Shown: one piece after another, positions 57,969-64,000 of the stretch
Layout: each line of letters opens with the position of its first letter
Numbering within the stretch: position 1 is the stretch's first letter
Source: Prorocentrum cordatum
Taxonomy: Eukaryota > Sar > Dinophyceae > Prorocentrales > Prorocentraceae
Direction of reading: 5' to 3'
DNA: 64,000 nt
NCBI GenBank assembly: GCA_963575745.1
Contig: CAUYUJ010013903.1
Location: 265,230-329,229, forward strand
The notes under the pieces: model-generated
Told to the model about the DNA's origin: nothing
The model's database searches: none
The model's input: only the letters and a program-made list of their open reading frames with translations
Translations under genes and position numbers: made by a program

Positions 57969-58011
57969 CGGACCCCATCCAGGAGGCCTCTAGAGATGCA
58001 CATTGGACCAT

Positions 58012-58790
58012 GAGGGAGAGGAGGAGGAGGAGGAGGAGGAGGAGGAGGAGGAGGGGAGGAGGAGGAGGAGGAGGAGGAGGAGGAGGAGGAGGAGGAGGGA
58101 GGAGGAGGAGGAGGAGGAGGAGGAGGAGGAGGAGGGAGGAGGAGGAGGAGGAGGAGGAGGAGGAGGAGGAGGAGGAGGAGGAGGAGGAGGAGGAGGAGGA
58201 GGAGGGAGGAGGAGGGAGGAGGAGGAGGAGGGAGGAGGAGGAGGAGGAGGAGGAGGAGGAGGAGGAGGAGGAGGAGGAGGAGGAGGAGGAGGAGGAGGAG
58301 GAGGAGGAGAACGGGGAGGGGGAGGGGGTGGAGGAGGAGGAGGAGGAGAGGAGGAGGAGGAGGAGGAGGAGGAGGAGGAGGGAGGAGGAGGAGGGAGGAG
58401 GAGGAGGAGGAGGAGGGGGAGGAGGAGAGAGGAGAGGAGGAGGAGGAGGAGGAGGAGGAGGAGGAGAGGAGGAGAGGGGGGAGGAGGAGGAGGAGTAGGA
58501 GGAGGAGGAGGAGGAGGAGGAGGGAGGAGGAGGAGGAGGAGGGAGGAGGAGGAGGAGGAGGAGGAGGAAAGGGAGAGGAGGAGGAGGAGGGAGGAGGGAG
58601 GGGGAGGGGGAGGGGGAGGAGGGAGGAGGAGGAGGAGGAGGAGGAGGGAGGAGGAGAAGGAGGAGAACAAGGAAAAAGAGGGAGGAGGAGGAAGGAGGAG
58701 GAGGAAAGGGAGGGAGAGGAGGAGGAGGATAGGATGAGGAGAGGGAGGAGGAGGAGGGAGGGAGGAGGAGGGGAGGGAGGCCGAGGGATC
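58012..58790. repeat. 780-bp polypurine GGA tract
   Basis: Almost pure purine, GGA with GGGAGGA, GGGGGA and AACAAGGAAAAAG interruptions. Like 6795-7790. It lies just upstream of the exon-like island at 58824. Confidence 0.97.
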
Positions 58791-58823
58791 CGTTCAGTCG
58801 TTCCTCTGCCTGCCCGGTCGCAG

Positions 58824-59226
58824 GCTCAAGAGGGAGCGGGAGGAGGCGGCCGCGGCCGTGGAGGACTCCGGGGGGGGACGGGGCCGCGCCGCGCGCCCCT
58901 CGCCCGCTGTTGGTCGCGGCGGGCGCCGCCCACCGCGGCGCAGAGCGAAGGCGACGCGACGTGCTTGTCACCTGTTTCAAAGGTCGGGGACGCGCAACTA
59001 TGGATTAGCGATCCATGGACTTGGCGCTCGGTCGCTAAATCCATGGATCCGGGGAGGTGCCCTCCCCAAAATGCGGCCGGTGCCGCCTCGTTCGGCGGCG
59101 GAAAATCTGTGGTTTGCCATTGAAACGGGACCCGTCGCTAATCCACGCCCCCTTGATCCATGTTTGCGATCGCCTGAAAAGGTCCGAGGATGGAGGCTCT
59201 CGAGCGAAGGACACAAAACGCCATAA
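58824..59226 (+). CDS. Possible exon, Arg/Gly-rich start
   Basis: After TGCCCGGTCGCAG the frame reads LKREREEAAAAVEDSGGGRG, RAARPSPAVGRGGRRPPRRR, AKATRRACHLFQ with C/G3 bias, and stays open to TAA at 59224. Bias fades after CAAAG|GTCGGG (58983), a good donor, so the exon probably ends there. After that, ATTAGCGATCCATGGACTTG / CGCTAAATCCATGGATCC is an inverted pair. Confidence 0.42.
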
Positions 59227-59393
59227 ACTTAAACTTTTGGCGCTCCGCGCGGGTTTCTTGGTTCGGCGCCTGGGCCCTCCTGGCAGCGCATCCGGCGCCG
59301 CCCCTGGCGCTTTTCGCGCGCCAGGGAGGGGGTCCAGCGCAGATCCAAGAAATCCGCGCGGAGCGCAAACATTTTATGTTTGTGGCGTTTTTC
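59214..59393. mobile_element. TE-M copy 4, palindromic element
   Basis: AAAACGCCATAAACTTAAAC, GGCGCTCCGCGCGGGTTTCT against AGAAATCCGCGCGGAGCGC, TTTTATGTTTGTGGCGTTTT. Most diverged of the four. Confidence 0.85.
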
Positions 59394-59469
59394 TTTCTTT
59401 TTTTTTTCTCTATTCGAGAGCTTCATTCTGCAAGTTATGGCTTCTTCTGATGCTGTGGGATTCTTCCTT

Positions 59470-60141
59470 CTACAAGGTAGGGCTTCCTGATACCTGGTAT
59501 CACTTCTTGGATGCTGTGTGTGGCTTCATCCCCGTTCGGTCTTCGTTGACGGCTCTGGGTGGTGTTGTAGTCGATTTTGCTTCACGAGTTTCGGCCTGGC
59601 GGTGGATCCGTTCAAGCTCTTTCCATTCCTGCAGGTCCCTCGCTGCAAGTGTAGTCTTAAGTCGGGCCTGTCCCTCTACAGGAGGAAGATTCAACCATGG
59701 TCAAAAAATAGTCGGGGGACGACTTTCTGAGTATTTTTCAGCGTGTTTGGTGTATGCCTTGGCGGTGGGGGCGCATCCAAGCGTTCGCCGCGACAGGCGA
59801 CGCTTCCGACGGGGTGACTGACATGCGCATGAACATGAAAGCAGATTCCCCAATAGGCTTCAAAGTAAGAGTGATTCTCCTGAAGTCTGATCTTGCTGGG
59901 TATCCGGCGCTGGGCCTCCCAGGGCGCGCGACGCGCGAGGACACGCCCGACCGAAGTGCAGTCCCGTCAAGGCGCTGTCGTCGAGGCCGCAGGGGATCAC
60001 TCCCGGGTCCCCGGCCGTCTTCCCGCCTCGGCGTGCTCTCCTTCTAGCAGCTCTGCGCTTCTCTCCCAGAGCGTTAACCAGTGGTGCCCGGATCGTCCCG
60101 AGCGGCCGCTCCATGCATATATATATAATACATATATATAA
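59470..60141 (+). CDS. Possible gene segment split by TE-Y7
   Basis: Upstream of TE-Y7 the frame reads GLPDTWYHFLDAVCGFIPVR, SSLTALGGVVVDFASRVSAW and ends SLAASVVL at 59660. With TE-Y7 (59661-59956) removed, GTC TTA A|TG CAG continues in frame MQSRQGAVVEAAGDHSRVPG, RLPASACSPSSSSALLSQSV to a TAA/TAG near 60141. The first part lacks strong C/G3 bias, so the gene reading is tentative; a join in frame has a one-in-three chance. Confidence 0.38.
59661..59956 (+). mobile_element. TE-Y7 (296 bp)
   Basis: GTCGGGCCTGTCCCTCTACA then GGAGGAAGATTCAACCATGG at the left; GAGGACACGCCCGACCGAAG at the right. Shares AAAAAATAGTCGGGGGACGA with TE-Y2. About 130 bp longer than other copies because of an inserted G+C-richer segment (59760-59935). 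Borders are AA|GT and CGAAG|T. Confidence 0.78.
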
Positions 60142-60262
60142 TATACATATATATATATGTATAAAGAAAAGCAAATCGAGCAAGTTTACTGTTTACTTTC
60201 ATGCCATTCGCCCCCCCCTTCCCCCAGTCACCCCCCCTCGGCCCTCTTCAGACGAATACTGA
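60115..60262 (+). repeat. TATATA plus unique repeat, copy 1
   Basis: (TA)n then GCAAATCGAGCAAGTTTACT, TACTTTCATGCCATTCGCCC, CCCCCCTCGGCCCTCTTCAG. Same order at 63658-63790. Confidence 0.85.
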
Positions 60263-60264
60263 CG

Positions 60265-60535
60265 AATAGGATTTCTTGTAATATCCTGCACCAGAGAAAC
60301 CCCAATCAGTGGATGGTTTTCGCTGAGGAGGTCGACCAGGAACCCGGGAGCCCTGGAACCCAGAACCCACCGAAAAATCGGCCTGGAACCAATAGCCGCG
60401 AACCCGGGAACCCGGAACGGGGAACCCGAGAACCCAGCCTGGCACCAATGTCGGCGGGAAACTTTCGCCAAATCTTTCAACCTCCGCTAGGACCCCTTCA
60501 GTGCAAGCATTGATTGGGGAAGTATGCAATACATC

Positions 60536-60584
<49 letters not shown>

Positions 60585-60640
60585 CTATATTTTTACAAGC
60601 CCAGGGGGGGGGGAAACCATCCCCCCCCACCCCAAGACTG
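60265..60640. repeat. CCCGGGAACCC repeats and (TA)n
   Basis: 60335-60440 has GAACCCGGGA/GAACCCAGAA-type units. 60535-60582 is (TA)n. No gene. Confidence 0.65.
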
Positions 60641-60875
60641 GACCCCCGGGATCTGGGGTTCTCGGGCTCCCTTGGACGTCCTTGGGAAAGGTCACCCGGC
60701 TTTCCGGGTCTCCACAAACGCCTTGCCAGCAGAACCAGAGCGATCCGAGGGGTCATCAGAAAGGCTCAAGGGAGGCCCCAGGCAGCACAATAGCGCTCCA
60801 AGAGGGACTCCAATTGCGTCAGGACGGCCCAACAGACCCCCAAGGCAGCCCGAAAAGCTTCCCAAGGGGCCTTCA

Positions 60876-61722
60876 AAGCACAAAAATCGTTTCATTTCTT
60901 TCGTAAAACATACAATATTAGCATATTCGCCTTTCGGATTTCTTCAGCTTTCAAGACGGTTTCAAAGCCCCCGAGATCGCCTCCAGACGCCCCAAAAGAC
61001 CCCCTAGAAAGCTTCAAGACGGCCGAACCGGGCCCCACGATCGCCCACGAGAGCCCCAAGACAGCCCATAATGTAACTGGGCTCCCAGCACAGACCCAAA
61101 GGGCCATGGGAGGTCCCCGGAAGTGCCCAAGATGGGTCCAACGGGGGCTCCAGCGGGCCCAAGCTCCCCAAGACGGCCCAAGAAGGCCCCAGGACGGCCA
61201 TGAAGGCGCCAAAACGGCCCACGAGGGCCCCGAAAACATCCCCACGATGTTTCCGAATGCCAACACAAAGACCCCCAAGGCACCCCAACGAGATTTCCGA
61301 GGAGCATTCAAAGCACAAAAATCGCCCCATTCCTTTCGTAAAACTTACATTTTAGCATATTTCCCTTTCGGATTTTATCAGCTTTCAAGACGGTTTCAAA
61401 GCCCTCGAGATCGCCTCAAGACGCCCCAAAAGGCCCCCTAGAAAGCTTCAAGACGGCCGAGCCGGGCCCCACGATCGCCCACGAGAGCCCCAAGACAGCC
61501 CATAATGGAACCAAGAGGCCCCCCAAGGGCTCCCAGCACAGACCCAAAAGGGCCATGGGAGGTCCCCGGAAGTGTCCAAGATGGGTCCAAAGGGGGCCCC
61601 AGCGGCCCAAGCTCCCCAAGACGGTCCAAGAAGGCCCAGGACGGCCCATGAAGGCGGGCGCCAAAACGGCCCACGAGGGCCCTGAAAACACCCCCACGAT
61701 GTTTCCGAATGCCAACATTCAT
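60876..61722. repeat. 430-bp tandem duplication
   Basis: Two units start at AAAGCACAAAAATCG (60876 and 61309) and share CTTTCGTAAAACxTACA, TTTCAAGACGGTTTCAAAGC, CTAGAAAGCTTCAAGACGGC and ATGTTTCCGAATGCCAACA. About 90 per cent identical by eye. Confidence 0.88.
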
Positions 61723-61789
61723 TGACTTTGCCCCGATGACGTTTCACATTGTGACCCAGTCGTTGAGGGTCTCGTGACATGCAGCGAAG

Positions 61790-62099
61790 ATGCCCGACAA
61801 TGCCCGTACGAGTTGCATATGCATGTGCATACCCTTACACACATACATTTATATGTACATATGTACGCTGTATGTACACAGACAACAATATAAGTCGATT
61901 GTATACACCTAGACATTTATACGGAACGTGCATGCACGTGCGCGTATATACATGCATGCGCGCATGCACGCACGTACGCATTCCGCTTGCGTGCAGAACT
62001 CAAAGGACCAAGGTGCATGCCGCGCAGCGCCAATGCAGTCTTGTATATATGTATATATATATATGTGTATATATAAAGATATACATGTATATATGTATG

Positions 62100-62133
<34 letters not shown>

Positions 62134-62150
62134 TGTAGTGGCTGTGGTCA
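61790..62150. repeat. ATGT/TATA microsatellites
   Basis: TGTACATATGTACG and CATGCATGCGCGCATGCACG patches (61800-61985), then (TATATG)n and (TATG)n at 62040-62138. Confidence 0.85.
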
Positions 62151-62864
62151 CCCCCCCGCCGGAGACGCCAGGACGCTCCCAGGTCCCTCGAAAATGGCTC
62201 CAGGACGCCCTCAGGACAGCCCAAGAGAGGTCCGAAGCGGCCCGGGAGCACTCCAAGACGGTCAAAAAGCTGCCAAAGCGTCCCAGCAGGTCTCCGACAG
62301 CAGTCCCAGGAGGGGCCCAAGAGGGATTTGTCATTGATTTTTAGAGGGTTTTTGAAGGGTTTTGGCGTTCTCCCCAGTTCGGCTTCCAGACACTCCAAGA
62401 CGGCCCAAGAGGCCCGAAAGATCGCCACAAGACGAGCCAAGAGGCCCCCAAGAGACCACCGAGACAGCCCGAGAGGGCACCAAGACGGCCCAGGAAGCTT
62501 CCAAGACGGCCCAAAGAGCTCCCAGAACATTCCAAGAGGAACCCCAGATGGGGAACACGAACTGACATTTCGAGCCCTCGCCCACCAGAAGCTCCCAAGA
62601 GGCCCCCAGAAGTCCGCAAGAGGCCTCGAGAGGCCCCCAGGAAGCTCCAAGAGGCCTCCAAAAGGCGCCGAAAGGGCCCCGCAAGGCTTCCAGACGCTGG
62701 TGATAATGGCCATGATGATTATGCAGGGCGGCCTCAGGCCCACAACCTAAATCCCCAACACTGCTCACGCGGCATGCAAGACGCTGCGGAGATATCCTCG
62801 AGTTCGGCGGGAGAGCTTCGGAGACGACGGTGACGAAGGTGATGACGATGATGACGACTATTAT

Positions 62865-62869
62865 GAAGT

Positions 62870-62949
<80 letters not shown>

Positions 62950-63006
62950 ATGATGATGATGATGATGATGAGGATGATGATTATGATGATGATGATGAGG
63001 AAGACG

Positions 63007-63045
<39 letters not shown>

Positions 63046-63620
63046 CTGATGCTGATGATGATAATGTTGACAGTGGGAATGATGATGATGATGCTGCTGA
63101 TGATGATGATGGTGATGGTGATCGTGATGTGAGTGATGGTGATGATGAAGATGATGATGGTGGTGATGCTGACGATCATGATGACGATGACGGTGATGCC
63201 GTTGAGGATGGTGATGCTGATGATCATTATGATGATGCTGGTGGTGGTCAGGATGATAACGCCGATGCTGATAGTAATGGTGACGATGCTGTTTATGGTG
63301 CTTGTGATGCAGGAGTGGGCGGATGATGAAGATGATGACGATGATGATGACGGTATCGATGACGACGATCACGACGACGACGATATTGATGACGATGGTG
63401 ATGATGAGGATGATTAGATTGATAATTCAGGTGACGATACTGACGATGATGACGACGATGGCGATGATGACGATGGTGATGACGATGTTGCTGCTGATGG
63501 TGGTGATGGTGACGATTGTGATGACGGTGATGGTCATGGTGATAATGACGATGCCGCTGACGATGACGCCGGATATGATGGTGATGAGGATGGCGATGAT
63601 GACCATGACGATTATCCTAG
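62865..63620. repeat. GAC/GAT trinucleotide microsatellite
   Basis: About 755 bp: (GAC)n, then (GAT)n, then degenerate GATGATGGTGATGCTGA text. Poly-Asp, poly-Met and poly-His frames are artefacts. Confidence 0.96.
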
Positions 63621-63654
63621 CTAGAACTTGAGCGCGCGCGAAGCGCACGCGATG

Positions 63655-63790
63655 TCTCCAGTATATATATACATATATATATATAGATATATAGAAGAGC
63701 AAATCGAGCAAGTTCATTGCTTACTTTCATGCCATTCGCCCCCTCCCCTCCCCCTAGTCACCCCCCTCGGCCCTCTTCAGACAAATACCG
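63655..63790 (+). repeat. TATATA plus unique repeat, copy 2
   Basis: (TA)n then GAGCAAATCGAGCAAGTTCA, TTACTTTCATGCCATTCGCC, CCCCCTCGGCCCTCTTCAGA. About 90 per cent identical by eye to 60115-60262. From 63790 to the window end I see no gene. Confidence 0.85.
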
Positions 63791-64000
63791 GCGTGCAAGT
63801 GCTTTTCGCTTTCCGACTTGCGCGGTTTCTGCTCGTGCCAGTCGTTTGTGCAGCCTACCTCAGGATCGAGCCCCCCCCCCCCCCGTCCATGCAAGTAAGC
63901 TTGCCGGAGCCTGAAGAACAGAACAGGCCCATAGCAGAGTCCCAGGCGATTCCCCGGCGCGGCGCGTTCCCTTCGTGGCGGCCTCCGGGGGGGCCGCTTC

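Larger units (their letters stand above)
60640..62720 (-). repeat. CCAAGAGGCCCC degenerate repeat, block 5
   Basis: Reverse-orientation relative of blocks 1-4, with CCAAGAC GGCCC and CCCAAGAGGCCCC units, cut by an AT-rich segment (61725-62150). Contains the 430-bp duplication below and the island GAACACGAACTGACATTTCG shared with 33092. Open frames in all phases are artefacts. Confidence 0.82.

Noticed and set aside
60640-62720. Proline/Arg-rich or LLGASWG-type protein genes
   Set aside because: These are translations of the CCAAGAGGCCCC repeat family, which recurs in both orientations and keeps frames open by composition.

Overview
The window looks like nuclear DNA from a dinoflagellate, most likely a G+C-rich, large-genome one such as Prorocentrum. 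I infer this from several things. The DNA is G+C-rich by eye (I did not compute a value). Microsatellites run from hundreds of bases to 1 kb. There is no long uninterrupted gene. Short exon-like islands rich in G/C third positions each follow a pyrimidine tract and an AG. Donor sites include AG|GC as well as GT. There is a decayed LINE, a Ty1/copia remnant and a very high density of short inverted-repeat elements. I found no spliced-leader sequence, rRNA, tRNA or CRISPR array, and no complete gene.

Layout. 0-11 kb: microsatellites (a 460-bp GAT tract, and a 1-kb polypurine tract at 6.8-7.8 kb), dispersed short elements and a few exon-like islands. 11.5-14.05 kb: about 23 tandem copies of a 90-bp unit, bracketed by ends of family TE-Y. 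14-21 kb: inverted-repeat elements, CTTGGGG blocks and a possible terminal exon. 21.2-22.3 kb: two well-formed TIR elements and a copia-like fragment. 23.9-26.9 kb: possible minus-strand exons and two TE-X insertions with 8-bp target duplications. 27.4-32.6 kb: 101-bp satellite, an inverted diverged copy of the 90-bp array, and a LINE reverse-transcriptase pseudogene with a poly(A) run. 32.9-40 kb: low-complexity blocks, GA repeats and a 193-bp foldback. 41-59 kb: the most gene-like part, with plus-strand exon islands. In three places the exons are separated by a TE-Y element whose removal joins the reading frames. 60-64 kb: CCAAGAGG-type repeats, AT-rich microsatellites and a 750-bp GAC/GAT tract.

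Main point. About twenty families of 120-300 bp elements recur within 64 kb, most with visible terminal inverted repeats (families are named TE-A to TE-Z below). Two insertions can be compared with an empty site in a paralogous repeat (TE-F at 53990, TE-N at 42849). Family TE-Y (ends GTCGGGC...GCCCGAC plus a short AAG-like tail) lies exactly between coding segments at 46860-47019, 53468-53609 and 59661-59956. Its ends supply GT/GC donors and AG acceptors. I read TE-Y as an introner family: DNA elements that create introns when they insert. TE-X and TE-Q are weaker candidates for the same behaviour.

Limits. All exon calls rest on reading frame, codon pattern and splice-site context only; most carry no recognisable domain. 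Element boundaries were found by eye and may be off by several bases.
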